A stretch of 64,000 bases of DNA from Dermacentor variabilis (GCF_050947875.1 NC_134570.1:243900584-243964583); one strand, 5' to 3'; positions 1-12,960 are shown, numbered from the stretch's first letter. Translations and numbers: made by a program. Notes: generated from the sequence alone by a model not told the origin.

Positions 1-1291
1 CTTCGCTGTCTGGTGCCGTCTTGTATGGAACACATGTACCTACCACGAGCGGCAATGTTTGGTTGGTTGCGAATTGCTGAATTTCTGCCACTAGGTAGCC
101 ACAGTATGCTTCCTAGCGAGATTATTAGGGTCTAGATGCTGTCACTCTCTTGTGACTGCCATCAATAGAGTGTATTCCATTTTTAGAACCACAAATGCAA
201 TCATCGCTCACACCCTGTGCTTCTTTTTTTTTTGGGGGGGGGGGAATTTGCCTGCCACTGTCGCATCACCTTCGACTGATGCAAGCATTCTGCATTGAAT
301 GTACCACGAAGTGACCACACAATTCTAGAAATTAACCTTAGACATGCAGAAGATTCGGAGAGCTTATGAGACATGTTGAAACAACTGTGCAGTACTGAAG
401 AACGAGACCAAACGGAAACAACACATAGGACGAGCGCCGACTTTAAGTGAAGTTTGTAGTCGCTGCTTGCCATGCGTATTCTTTTTTAAGCGTCCTCACT
501 GTTCAACGCTAGAGGTAATTCAACATTAGCAGAACTACCCATCGCAAGGGCTGTACATGAACGCTCTATAGATGTTCCCTTTTGTCTTTTTCATTTCCAT
601 TTGGGGACATTACGGTCACCCTTGACAAGCTTCGCAGTGGCAGTCCGTAGCTGGCCAGCTTTCTTGAGGTGAATAAATGCAACTACTAGTAGAAGCTATA
701 AACGACCCAGTACCAATTTGTGCAGTAGCTCACGTGGTCAACATCACTTGCAGGAGCTCAGGTGACTGCAGTTATGCAACACATGAGCACAGGTTGGCGT
801 GGTCGCCTGTGCAGTATTTGCAGACGTTTATCCGACTGAAAAGGGTCAGATGGGGGGGGGGGCAGCAATATTACTTCTACGAAATGGTACTGGCACGGCG
901 TGGAAGGAAATTGTTGAAAGCAGGTGAAGATGTCTAGTAGGAAGTACCTGAGAAATGTACAGGGAAGGCATACAATAGGCTCATGCTTTCAGTTGCAATG
1001 TGAGAAAGGAAGGCAAGCAATGGTTCATAAAAGCACTCATTCACTGCACAGCCGTCACATATTGTATATTAGATTCAGTTATTTGTATGTGACCACTGCA
1101 TTACATATGATAATGCTACATGCAAGACCAGAATTTATGCAAAAAAGTTATGATTGTGGGAAATAGAGATTGTTTTTTAAGAAAACGTATATTATGCGCA
1201 GACAGTAATTGATAGGCCCCCTTTCACCAGAAAAGAGGGCTTATGGCAACAAATGCAGAAAGTGCACTGGAGTTGTCGAAGTATGTGTTGG
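1..1291. other. No gene recognised
   Basis: I see no coding region that I can support here. The open frames are short (under 95 codons) and none shows a family motif. A poly-G run lies near 233-244 and another near 852-861. The stretch is AT-rich, non-repetitive at the scale I can judge, and ends where a degenerate tandem array begins. Confidence 0.6.
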
Positions 1292-1700
1292 CATACCCTC
1301 AAATTTCAGTTTGGGCACCCCAACATGTTTGTTAGGCCACCCGTAAATTTCAAGTAGGACTACCCGCAAACTTAGGGTTGGCTCACACTGAAATGTCATG
1401 TCGTGCAACCTCTAAATTTAAGCTGGTGTGCCCCCAAACTTCAGTTGGGCCACCCATACATTTAAAGTTGGCCGACCCTCAAATTTATGCTGGCTTACAA
1501 GAAAACCTCATGTTAGCCCACTCGCAAAATCATGTTGGCCCATCTTCAACTTTCTATTTGGCCCACCCATAATCTTGCAGTTGGCGTGTTCTCAAATTAG
1601 TTGGCTTACGGCGAAATGTCAAGTTAGCCCACCCCCAAATTTCAAGTTGGCCGATTGCCAAATCGCAATTGTTCTGCCTAGAAATTTCACTTGGCTAACT
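1292..1700. repeat. Degenerate 22-23 bp minisatellite, about 18 units
   Basis: About eighteen diverged head-to-tail units of 20-24 bp can be laid under one another. Each has the skeleton CCCACCC..CAAATTT followed by CAAGTTGGC or a close variant, so the text shifts between 'aaatttcaagttggc' forms about every 23 bases. Units differ by several substitutions and small indels, which marks the array as old. Two overlapping short open frames in the array are by-products of the repeat and I do not call them genes. Confidence 0.8.
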
Positions 1701-4700
1701 TTTACTATAGGATTCCCCACGAAATTCCTATGCAGCCCTATGTATCCCAATGGGTTTGCATAAATGTGATCTCTTGGATTTCTCAGAGCAATTTAGTTTT
1801 TTTGTTTCAATTGTTTCTTTTCCCATATTAAGATACCAATCATCAACATGTGCACTATTGATTAAATGTGTTAAATTCGGGACTTTTTTTTCACATATGC
1901 AAAGCATATTACACTTTGCGCGTGACACAAGCACTTTGCTGAGGTACTTGGCAAAGCGTACATACATATTGAAATGGAGAAAGCTGAACAGGGTTTCTGA
2001 AGGCACAGTATAATGAATTTACGAAAACACCATAGATGTAAAACCCTAACATAAACCCATAACATAAAGAATGTTGGGGAAATGTTCAGTAAATTCTTGT
2101 TTGTTATGGCGATGGTACCTAAGAAGAAAAGTTATGAGATCATGAAATAAGCAAGAAAATTCTACCTTGCACAGCTCTGCAATGTGGCATTGCCGAAAGG
2201 CATTGCGTGGACTGAGTACATGTGCGTAGGCTGTAGCACTTGATTTTAACCGGCACGCCGGGGCTGCATCATTCGTCTGCATACTTGTGGTTGCCACTGT
2301 ACATCACCATTGAGTAAGCTCAGTTACGAAAATGTTTTATTGATGCGAGTGGACGCTACCAATCATAAATGTGTTTGTCAGATGGACTTAAATCGGCTCA
2401 CATGATACAATGCAGAAAAAACGTCTCTGAGATGATGCAACATTGTTGGCTCTCTATTTGCTATTAATATTCATGCAAAGACACAAAAAAGTCCAATAAC
2501 TACCTGTAATTACCACTTATGCGCAGACTGGTAGTGTTTAGATTATATCGTAACTCAGCCAGGTGACATAAATCGTCTAGAAGTGAAACTGTAGCCTACT
2601 AAGAAAATGCAGTCTTGTGAAAGTGATTAGCCCTAAAAAAAGCAATAAAGTATGTTACGTGTCAAGTGCAAGTTATTTCAGTGATGATATATTGCTGAAT
2701 TGACACAAACACGGTGACCACGGGAGAGACACATACCTAATTTTTAAAACATTCGGTGTGGCTGCTGCATGTACAGTTTATCTAGTTTGTCATGCCCATA
2801 CTAATGCCTCATTTTTTACACATCATGCCGTGTGTACCATCTTCGAAATGTCAGCTATACAGAGCCCTACCATTCCTCGCATAGAAGAAGTTGTGGCACA
2901 AAATACTGTGAACAGCGCAGTGCCACAGATAATTAGAAGTGATGACAATGAAAGTAAACGTGCCATACATGCCACAGATATGGTCACGGCAGCAGAATTT
3001 ACATCAACTTTCTCTCATTACGTTATGAGCTTAGGCAAGTCGAAATGTAAGGGCATATTTATTCAGTATTCTTGTCGTGGCACTTCTGTGATCCTTGTAT
3101 ATAGCGATGTGATGGTACAGGAATAGAGAGCTCAGGTGCTGTCCCGAAGTTGAAAGGCAGTCTTTCCATATTCGCCTGAAAAAAAGAAAAATAAAGGAGC
3201 ATAAACAACTTGCACTTGCTTCGATACGATTATGGAAGGCTGCAACAGAGGCAAGAAACGTGACAGCTGAGGATGGTAACTTGTAACAATGGTTTGTGAT
3301 GAACGGTTCGTCATTCATCAAGTGTCAACATGGCGATTAGAAAGTGCACAACTGAGGTGTATGAAAGTACGTAAAGTAAACTTTAGCTTACAACAGCATT
3401 TCAATTTACACACTGAATGATTTTAATCAGACAGTGTAGGTAAACATAGCAATAAATAGATATACAGATACACCTTCACATAAGAGATTGTCAGTGTAAC
3501 AGATTCAGCAATGCAACAAAATATTTAACTTTCTAGGAGTTGTCCCTCTAACATGTGTTTCAAATTTCAATATACTGAAGTGTGTTTATACTCGATTTCA
3601 ATGTAAGGAAATTTCACTTGCACCGCGTAGGTATACCGAGACAACATACCAAGCTTGTGCAGACGAAGATGGTTGAATGGTTGAATTATATGCAGCTGCT
3701 TACGCATGCACCTCTAAAATTGTGCGCTGCACGACCACTGAGCTGAAGCATTGTCATTAACGATGTAATGTGCGAGTGCAATTTTTGTGCCTCACATGAT
3801 GTAATGTTTCGCTGCGAGTGAGTAATGGGAGACGATGGTGAGTGGAGGAGGACGGTGGTTTGATAGCACCGTTTTTCTGTGCAATCACGGGGAAAGGGGT
3901 GGGGTGCGGTTACACTATCAAGAACGCGGGAGGGGGGGGAGTTGGCACATGTCATTTAGAAATATGGTTGCCTGGGCTAGTTGGCTAGATACGGCAATGG
4001 CAGTCATAGCAAGGATTTGTTAAAGCTGATGTGACAGTAAGGACCAATGATAACTGCACCAGTTCACCCTTTAGTTGCTCCGATTACAAGTGAATTTGTG
4101 TTCCTGGAAGCGGCTGGTTTTCATGTGCGGTGATTGCGCCTGTTCGGTGTGTGGGCCTACAAATACGTTTTTTTTAGTAAACACTCAGTTGAAAGTTAGC
4201 GCTCGTCATCTTGTCTCGCTCTGCTCCGTGTTGTTTAACGCGAAGACCCCACTGCTTATATATTTTAAGCACGTTCGCAGTCGTAGGGCATGTGGCTGAG
4301 CACATGTGCCGCCTGTGCACCGTTTAAAAGTAATCTGCAGTGAGTGCAAAGAGTGGGTGCGCTGAGATGGTGTGGCATCATGTGCACTGTTTTCTGGTGC
4401 CTTAAGGTTTGGAGACTGAGTAATCTCGAGTTTCCGAGACACTTCGATACGAGAGGCAGACAAAGCACTCGCTCCCCACCGCCGGCACTTTCAATTCCAG
4501 TGTAGTCCCAATTCAGGCGACACTGTCAGCAGCAGGGCCAAAGCCACGGGGCCAAACCAAGCATGGCTGCCACTGGTTCGCAACGCCAATGCGAAAAACT
4601 TGGCGACACTGCACGAAAGCGTCTGCTGTCACCGACTTTCATATTCAATAACCTTTTTATCTTTTTCTCATACAAATTTGCTTATTCCAATTGCATGATA

Positions 4701-6213
4701 TTTCCGAAAATGTGGCCTCTTCCGTGTAAAACTCATGCACTACGGCACTTATATGGATAGTAAGTGAAACTGCAATAAAAGAAAGTTTCGATATAATGCA
4801 GATTGGAGATTTCACTAAAATGTCGAAATTCACCTGCAGTTTGAGTGTTCTATAGAGCAGCTAGCACCATTACACCAGGTCTAGAGTGAATATTTTTGTA
4901 AGAGCAAGTTCATGCCTAAACGTCCAACTATTTACTGCTAGCTGCTGCCTGATTCCCACTGTCATAGCTGCAAAATGTGGGGTGTCTGAATGAGGAATCG
5001 ACAAATTGTTGATAAATGTTAGGAGGATCACCTCGAATTGTATTACTGACGTCGCGTTCCTTGTATAGTGCAATAGTGTTTGTGTTAAATGAGTTAGTAC
5101 ATGAGGTACTACTATGCTGCACTACAGGAAACTGGACAGTCTGCTCAATAAACAACTTCTTTCAACTCCACGTAATGCTGCATGTATGACGCTCCTGCGA
5201 TGTATTTCCTGGAATTTGCATTCAAGCTGTGAGACACAAGCGTAGTCCACAAGAGGTCCTGTGCACTGTATTGTGAGAAATACGGTTCAAAATTGAACTG
5301 GAACACATGGTGCACAATAAAATGATAATGTGTTCCACGTCCCAGTTTCATCACTTCTGAAAAGTGTGCCTGATGAGAACAGCACTTTCAGGTTGTGCAT
5401 AGACTACCGACATACAAACCAACAGACATATGTGTTTCCATTTGCTATTCCACGAATGTATGACAACTAATGAAAGTGGAGAATGTGAGTGCTTCTTTCA
5501 CCTAAGTATGTGCAAAGTGTAATGCCAAAGTATTATCCAAGTAGAAAAAAGGATTGCGTTTAGCTTTGATAAGACTTTTCATGCGTACGAACATAATGGT
5601 TTCTCATTTGGGTGGAAGAGTTCGTGTGCCTGGTTAAAAAAAATTAGGAACAATGTTCGAACTTTTGCTGGTAACTTTTACGTCCACATGGACAATATTC
5701 TGTCATAAAAACCATACAACCAGCACGTAAGTCATGTATCACACCTTTTCAGAGCAGTGAGGTATGCCAAATTGACGATAAGCACACAACTTCTCAGGGC
5801 GAAATGTTCGAATGACCACACGAAAAGTAGCGAAGCAAAGGCCAAACCATCACAATGTGCATTTCTTGCGACTCTTTCTAAGTCCATCTGGACACTTTCC
5901 AGCCTTCATGCCACGCAATGCCAACATGAGGAAGTGCTTGACATATGTAAGACAGGTGCACCTTTTGCTTGCAGTCTACATTCCTAACGAAAATATCAAA
6001 GCCGTCATAAAATCACATGTTCAGGTGCTTGCTGCCTTGATAGGGGTGGGCTTCGAATAGCTCAGCATGGATGCATACCTTTATGTAACTGTGATTGTCC
6101 TCTACCTACAGGAGATGACTCACGGCCATCAGGGTGTTAAGTCAAGGTCGCATGTTATTACTCATACATATATACGAAATCCCACGAAAAGTACCCGAGT
6201 ACAGAAAAGTAAC
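1701..6213. other. No gene recognised in 4.5 kb
   Basis: Only short open frames occur, the longest about 122 codons at 2758-3126 on plus. It has no recognisable domain, no flanking consensus splice pair that I can defend and an ordinary AT-rich composition. I see no RNA gene or inverted repeat. This looks like intergenic or intronic DNA, but isolated small exons would be invisible to me. Confidence 0.5.
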
Positions 6214-6265
6214 TACCGTACTTATTCGAATCTAGGCCGATAGTTTTTTTTTCATATAATCATAT

Positions 6266-6686
6266 TGTCACGTGGTGGTGACGTTGAATAACACAGTAGC
6301 AATACTGTGAAATACAAAACTAACTTTATTGAGCAAACCTGTGCCCACAAAAACAGGCTACACTTATAGCACAACGATAGCGGTGAACACGGTCGGCGAT
6401 CGTCGAAAATCTCATCAGCGAGTCAAGCACATTGGCTTTTATAAATCAGTCGTCGAATGTTCCAGAGTAATCGCTGGGACCCGCGTGCCTTCCACAAAGT
6501 TCACATTATTTGCGTCGCGCACACATGCAATCAGATTACACAAGGTTCGGCCACAGACAGCGGATGGAAGCATCGATAACATTTCAGAAACTTCCGATAT
6601 ATGCAGGCGCGTCCTGCGCTGTGCGATAACATTTGTTAGGCTGTGAAACGTGTCGCTTGATAAAAGGGTAACAAGTATACGTGTCA
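6266..6686 (-). mobile_element. Solo LTR (421 bp) nested in the pogo element
   Basis: Read on the minus strand this segment begins TGACACGT and ends ACGTGACA, the TG...CA borders of a long terminal repeat. It carries a TATA-like TTTATAAAAG near 6437-6446 and an AATAAA signal at 6325-6330, in the right order for U3-R-U5. It is flanked by a direct ATAT at 6262-6265 and 6687-6690, a 4-bp TSD. No internal gag or pol follows, so the internal part was probably lost by LTR-LTR recombination. Removing it restores a continuous pogo left arm. The parental family is not identifiable here; Ty3/Gypsy is likely. Confidence 0.75.
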
Positions 6687-6904
6687 ATATTCAAAACTCT
6701 AGGGTCGGCTTAGAATCGAGGATTTTAAAAAATGCGCCAGTTTTTTATTGAAACTGCTCAATATGGTGCATAGCTAGGGCCACCCAAAAAAGTCAGTATT
6801 GCAGCCACTACTAGCCGTCCCAGTAGCCAACCGTACACAAGCACGGTCACCATCTTGACCTGTGTCGTGTCAGCCGTATTGGTGTGCGGCGTGGTGGTAT
6901 CGCG

Positions 6905-8140
6905 ATGGCACCAAGCAGGAGATGCCACTACAGTGCCGCTTTCAAGCGAAAAGTTGTGATAGCCGCAGAGGCATTGTCGAGCCTTCAAGCTGGGTGGGAC
7001 CTCGGCGTCTACAAGAAAAATGTCCGTCGTTGTAGGGGACAACGACAGCAGCTTTTTGCGTATGCCGCAATGAGGATGGCATCTAGCGGACTAAAGAAAG
7101 GCCGTCACCACGAAGTGGAGACAGTTTTGGCCGACTTCGTTTGGATGCAGAGAGCAGCTGCCCTTCCAGTGACAACAGAAGTGCTCCAAGCGAAAGGTAG
7201 GGAACTTTCGAGGGAGCGAGGCCTAACGCCAAAGGATTTCAAAGCCAGCCGGGGCTGGCTTCAGAAATTCATGAAGCGCTTCGGCTTCAGCCTCCGACAT
7301 CGCACTTCAATCACCTAGAAGCTGCCAAGCTATTTTGAAGAAAAGGTGATAGCTTTTCAGCACTACATGCTGCGAAAGAGAGAAGCGGCAGGCTACAACC
7401 TTGGGCAAATTGGCAACGGTGACAACACAGTGTATTTTGATATGCCAGTGGCGCACACCATGAATGAAAAGGGTGCCAAGGAGGTGAAGGTGCGCTCTTC
7501 GGGCTACGAGAAGCAGCGCGCAACTGTGATGCTCTGCTGCACAGCTGATGGACATAAAGTCCCTCCTTATAGGATATTTAAAAGCAAGACACTGCCTGCT
7601 CGAGAAACTGTCCCAAGAAATGTCATTGTGCGGGCAAATAAGAACAGGTGGATGACGGGTGCGATGGTGGAATAGTGGGATAAGACTGTGTCGCGACAGC
7701 GTTCAGGAGCCCTTTTGACAAAGAACTCACTCCTTGTCGTCGACTCTTACCGTGGGCACTTGACAGACGTGAAGGCAGCGCTCGCCCAAGCGAACACGGA
7801 CCTTGCTGTCATACCGGGCGACATAATGGGCCAGTTGCAGTCACTTAATGTCTGCATCAACAAACCTTTCAAGGATCGTCTGCGGAAATATTACACGGGC
7901 TCGTTGACCGATGGAGACCACATGCTAACGGCAACAGGCCGCACCAAACGTGCATCGCTATCGCAGCTAGCGGCCTGGGTAGCTGCAGCATGGGGCGACA
8001 TCTCAGGTACTTTGATCATGCGCGCCTTTAAATAGTGCAGCATATCTAATGCGATTGACGGTACCGAAGATAGTGCACTGTTTGAAGATGACAGGGACAA
8101 GGAACACAGCAACCAGTCTAGCAGTGACGACGTTGAATGA
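6905..8140 (+). pseudogene. pogo/Tigger-like transposase, three in-frame amber codons
   Basis: One reading frame runs from the ATG at 6905 to the TGA at 8138-8140 (about 411 codons). TAG codons at 7316-7318, 7673-7675 and 8033-8035 break it, with no frameshift. The N-terminal part has a helix-turn-helix start (SAAFKRKVVIAAE) and a CENP-B-like segment (GWLQKFMKRFGFSLRHRTS). The catalytic part includes the second aspartate region LLVVDSYRGHL and the VIPGDIMGQLQSLNV motif typical of Tigger/jerky-type proteins. The second stop sits in VE*WDKTV, where the family usually has a tryptophan. Length and layout fit a full pogo transposase. An upstream GTG at 6884 could extend the frame, but the ATG at 6905 is the natural start. 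It is not functional as read. Confidence 0.88.
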
Positions 8141-8220
8141 GCTCTGCACGTTCAGGCTAAATAAAATGCTGTTTGCATTTTGTGAACGCTGTCGTCGTTT
8201 TTTTGTTCAGTACATTCGAG

Positions 8221-8330
<110 letters not shown>

Positions 8331-8396
8331 GTTGGCCTCGGACTTTAGGGGGTCGGCTTAGAATTGGTGTCGGCCTAGATTCGAGCAAATACGCTA

Positions 8397-8894
8397 CTTG
8401 CAATAGTGACGGCTGTCGGGCATTTCCAAACATGCGCTGATAATCAATAGGTAATACTGGCATCAGACACCGAAGCACTTGCCTACCTTTTCAATTTCAC
8501 GCAACCCCACGGATATAATTGCGAGGAGGATGAGCGTACTGTAGCAATTAACATCTGAGTTGATCAATAGACAAATGGGCAATCTACCAGAAGTTGATGC
8601 ATTGTTAAGGCTGGCTATTTCACAAGCAATAAATACAAACAAAGTGTTCGCCAACGGCATCTTGGAGGGCACAGAGAAAATTTCAAATCAATATCACCTC
8701 AAAATATTCGTTACAACATAACAAGGGAAATGCAATGTTGAGGATGAGAGGTAAAAAGCCCTCTTGAGGCTTGACCGGCCCTGCATCTTATAAACTTGGC
8801 ACAGGAGTGGTTGCAAAGCAAAAAAAATGGTCAGAAGAAGCTCATAAACAAGGCTATGTAATGTTTCCAAATGAGTGTTGAGAGCTAAGCTAAA
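8397..8894. other. No gene recognised
   Basis: Short AT-rich spacer between the pogo element and the 3' end of the next LINE. No motif, repeat or RNA gene seen. Confidence 0.5.
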
Positions 8895-9729
8895 TCAAAG
8901 ATTTATTAAAAATTTATTAAGGGAAGAGCATGTTACATTCTGTATAGTAACACCCAAGCATAGGAGCGTAGAAAAGCCTTGAATTCTGGAGGGTTCATTC
9001 TTCCAATATCAATGTTTATTTCTTTAAAGAATTTAATAACCTCGGTAAATTATTTTCAAGCATCTGTTTGCTATAATTGTCGTATGTCTCACAACATTCT
9101 ATATTTCACTGCGGCGGGTGGTGTAGGCAGGTACATTGTGATGCTGGTTCGCAATTTCCACAAGCGTAATATTATGTTTCTTTATACTGAAGTAACTCCC
9201 GTAGGAGTCTATATGTGTACAAGTCATTAATATTTCTTTTGTGGTACCTATCGAAAAGTGTTGCGGTGTGTTCAATGTAGGATACATCGGTAATAATACG
9301 TAGCACCCTTTTCTGCATGACGAGCATATTGTTAAGATTGGTTTGTGTGGTAGTACCTCATACTAATGACCGTAATTGATATGCGAGGCAAACAAAGCGT
9401 TATAAAGCAGTATTTTAACAGAAGTGCGGACAGTGTGACTACTGTGACTTGGCATACCAAGTGTGCTGCTGAGTTTCTTGGCAGCTTAGTCTATGTGGCC
9501 ATCCTATTGTAAGCTGTTGGAAAAGGCTACACCAAGAATTTTAATTGTGTTCACAACCTCAATATTCATAGACTCAAACATTATATTGTTATGCTGTGGG
9601 ATTTGTTTACCTGGAGTTCAAAAAATTACTGCTTTGGTCTTATTGCCATTAACGTGTACACAATTCTTGTTTGGCCAAAAAGAAAGCCTATCAAGAAGTT
9701 CATTTGCCATTCTCAGTAATTCTGTGTAG

Positions 9730-11840
9730 CTTTGAGACGATTAGAAAATACTAGTGTTATCGCGATACATTACAAATTTTGCTTGTTGGTAAATAGGTAT
9801 TAGGTCATTGACATAAATGTTGAAAAGTAGCGGCCCGAGAATACTTCCTTGTGGTAACCTGAAATTATTTGTTTGGGTTGAGATTTGAATTCATTTATTG
9901 AAACAAATTGGATGTCTGTTATTGAGTTAGGAGAATAATAAAGCGAGTGGTGTGCCCCTTACCCCATACCATTATAGCTTACTGAGGAGAATATTGTGAT
10001 TGATGTAGTGAAAAGCCTGCGTGTAATCAACAAATATACGGATTGCTAATAACCTGTTTTCAAAGTTTCTTAACGTGTACTCTTTCTGATCTACCAGCGC
10101 CAGTTCTCTGGATTTGTGCTTCAGAAATCCCTACTGAGCTTCAGTTATAAGGTGGTGTCTGCTATAAAATGATGACAACCGATTTTGCATAATTTTCTCC
10201 AAGCCCTTTGAGAAAATTAGGAGGATCGATGCTGGGTGATAATTTTGTACATTTTGTTTGTCCCCTTTTTTAAAAATGGTGCTTACTCTGGCAGTTTTCA
10301 TTCTGTCAAGAAAAGTACAAGAAGTACACAAGTTAAAAATATACAGTAAAATTGGGGCGATACCATAAATGACATATATAATAGGCCGTATGTGCAGGTC
10401 GTCTATGTCAGAGCTACGTGAACTTTTGAGGTTCAAATAAACGTAACACACCTCAGCAGAGTCGGTGTGAGAAAAACAGAATTTTTGTTTCTAGGTGTTG
10501 TGATATCATTAGTGGGGCAATAATTTGGGTCAACATTCTTGGCTGCGAAGTATTGGTTAAATACATCACCAAGTTCCTGGTCTTAGACTAGGTGTCCGTT
10601 TAATTAAGTTTCTTGTGGTGACTCTCTCTTCTGCTTCTGTCTCGTAAGAGTGTTTCTCTTGTTCCATAGTTTATCAGTTTGTCCTGTGCAAGATTCAAAC
10701 TCCCGAATATAATATGCGTCTCTTGCCGTTCATAATTCTTTTGTTAATTTATTTCTGAAGGTCTTAAACCTTGTAACATAAAAGGTCCCGAGTTTCTAAA
10801 AAGTTCGCCTACAACCTATCTTGTTTTCTAAATTTCCTTAAAAGCTCTTCGTTTACCCAAGGCTTTCGAATCTTTGTACTGATTTTTCGCTCTTTCGTGA
10901 CAAAGTGTTTCCTGTATACTGCCACGAAGTTACTAATGAAGATGTCGTAAGCCTTTTCTGCCGAGTTTTCTAGAAAAACTTTATCCCAGCAGGTCCCTCG
11001 TATCTCGATCTGAAATAGTTCCACAGAGTTTCCGTGATGCTTTGGAAGGTTACACACATTTTCTTCGTTTTCTTTGTGCTTTTGGGAGCGTTAACAGACA
11101 TACATATTGGCATATGGTCACCGATACAGCAGCTTAGAACGGCATTTGAGACATTGGTCGGGTCATAGTTTGTGATGAAAAGGTCAAGTAGTGCAGCTGA
11201 TGTGGAGGTTGATGTTGTTTCACACTTTATAACACTCGCGTACCCATAAGATGCAAGTGGTCTTTCAAAGTCTATTGTTTTGCGAGTAGCACCTTTCATG
11301 TCAGTCTTAAAGTCACAGCCAATCATAACTCTCTGCCTATTCTAACTTGTAAAAATAAAAAATTTCTCAAGTGAAAAACATGCAATAGTCTTCATCAGGG
11401 CCACGATAACATGTGGAAAGAAGCAAGCACTTGCTTTCAACACAAATCATTTCGTAGTCATTGGTAATACAACAGAAATCAGTTAACAGATCAGTTTTCA
11501 CACAGTCATCAATAATTAACGAGAGACCTCTGCCACGTCTTGATGTCCTGTTCAAGTAAATGTGATTGATGTTAGACAATTTAAATACCTCAGTATCTTC
11601 ATTATACAATGTTTTACTAAACATAACATCACAGTGTCTGTTTGTATCAATATTCTCCACTTTGCGCCTAAGATGTTTCTCTCTTTCTTGGTGGTCCTGG
11701 CGCTGCTGTATGACATCAAAGCGATCTTCTGAGAGTAGCTAGCTTCCAATTCCGGAATTTCATTATTCAGCGACTGACCATTCATATGTACACAGCTCAG
11801 TTGTTTTCCACCGAGGCCTCGAGGAGTGAAGCATTTTTCT
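9730..11840 (-). pseudogene. LINE ORF2 endonuclease/reverse transcriptase remnants
   Basis: Fragments in several frames can be ordered. LSCVHMNGQSLNNEIPELE (about 11800) is the endonuclease start, RTSRRGRGLSLII (about 11530) its core and CYRGP (about 11400) a typical endonuclease motif. A linker follows at 10970-11330. Next come the reverse-transcriptase fingers (FKKGDKQNVQNYHPASIL, about 10230) and a palm with PQGSILGPLLFNIYVNDL-like sequence near 9830. The catalytic YADD is mutated to YRDN. Stops and shifts are frequent, so the protein is dead. A 92-bp piece of ORF1 coding sequence sits inside the endonuclease (see the repeat entry at 11651-11742). Confidence 0.7.
11651..11742 (-). repeat. 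Second copy of an ORF1 coiled-coil segment, inside the endonuclease
   Basis: These 92 bases align end to end with 12409-12500, with about 85% identity by eye and the same orientation; both contain TATGACATCAAAGCGATCT. At 12409-12500 the segment is in its proper place in ORF1. Here it interrupts the endonuclease between NEIPELEA and the CDVMF-YNED stretch. Confidence 0.8.
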
Positions 11841-11889
11841 TTTGGTATATGTTGAAAACTGTGCATGAGGAAACGGAGTTTCAGAAAGC

Positions 11890-12739
11890 AACCAAACGAA
11901 CAGCACGCAAACAAATGTAGAGCCTTCAAGTCATCTTCATGTTTAATCGCCGCAGCAATTTCATCTGGTGCCCTACGCACGAGAATCTTACCACCTGTGT
12001 GCCATACGAACTGGTAGCCTGATCTCTTCGCACATTCTTTGGCGGATGTAAGCACTTTCCAAGACCGAGATGTCACATTTTCACAGATGTACCGCTCATC
12101 GTTGGGGCCGTTTAGAGCCATTCTTTTAGCCATGAAAGCATTGTTAAGTTCACGGCGAGCACAGCACATGATAAGCCCTGGTGTCTATCCAGGCTTTGAT
12201 GGCAATCTGTGGAGTGCTACTACGTCTTCTCTAGTTATCACTTTTGGCTCTAGCTCTCTCGCCAAGTCATTCACCTTCTCAAGAAGATCTTCCCCCTTCG
12301 TTTCAGCAATACCGTGGATTGCGACGTTGAGGCTTGTACTAGGCCACTCAAGAGCCTCGATGTCAGCCTGAAAGTGTTCTAGCTCTTTTGTGGCGCTGCA
12401 TTTCTCCATATTCTCCACTTTGCCCCTAAGATCTTTAAGATCTCTATCTTGACGGTCCTGGCACTGCTGTATGACATCAAAGCGATCTGACAGTAGCTAG
12501 ATGGCTTCTTCACTGCCGTTAACCTTAGTCAGCAATTTGAGCAGCATGTTTAGCTTGCGGTCCATATCTGGAAGCCTAGTGACCACTTCACTGTTGTATG
12601 TTCTTGCAACTGTGTTCATGCCGCCTTCTGTCCTACACCTTTCACGGTTCCAGTGCTTGTTTGCAAACTTTTTTACCTTAAACTGTTGCTTAGTGACGTG
12701 AGACCATGCTCCTACGTGAAATAAAAATTCACACTGCAC
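11890..12739 (-). pseudogene. LINE ORF1 (nucleic-acid chaperone-like), broken
   Basis: The frame starting near 12739 holds a coiled coil (LDRKLNMLLKLL-type heptads, then a DRFDVIQQ stretch). After it comes the conserved core VAIHGIAETKGEDLLEKVN and a lysine/arginine-rich terminal part ending DEIAAAIKHEDDL. This is the layout of ORF1 proteins that coat LINE RNA. In-frame TAG codons at about 12497-12499 and 12185-12187 interrupt it without a frame change. The same domain order occurs in the better preserved ORF1 at 40685-41431. Confidence 0.65.
12409..12500 (-). repeat. Original copy of the ORF1 coiled-coil segment
   Basis: Partner of 11651-11742, in its normal position in ORF1 just upstream (on minus) of the conserved VAIHGI core. 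It encodes DRFDVIQQCQDRQDRDL. Confidence 0.8.
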
Positions 12740-12960
12740 AGGTCACTGCAAGATCATCATCACTCAGCACACATTGCCATAAGTTGCACTGCTCCATGAT
12801 AACAAGAACACAAAAGATGACAGGATTACTGCCTCGACCTAGAACACTTTCAACCGCGCATGTCATGTTTACATCATCATTAACCCATCACACTGGCAAC
12901 AAACAGCAAACGGCGGAGTGTCTATGAACAGTGCGAATAATACCAAAGAATAGTAACCAA

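Larger units (their letters stand above)
8895..12760 (-). mobile_element. Old LINE (Jockey/CR1-like non-LTR retrotransposon)
   Basis: Read on minus, the order is ORF1 (coiled coil plus RRM-like domain), AP endonuclease, reverse transcriptase, then a long 3' part ending in AATAAA-containing sequence near 8895-8915. The copy is decayed by many stops and frameshifts, and the YADD box has become YRDN (about 9760). The ORF1 and endonuclease resemble those of the second minus-strand LINE at 37.3-41.5 kb, suggesting the same broad clade. I could not find a convincing TSD, so both borders are approximate. Confidence 0.75.

Noticed and set aside
1378..1763. Overlapping small proteins in the minisatellite
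   Set aside because: Two frames of a tandem repeat without stops. No independent coding evidence.
2758..3126. 122-codon plus-strand frame
   Set aside because: No domain, no clear splice signals, average AT-rich composition. Expected by chance in 64 kb.
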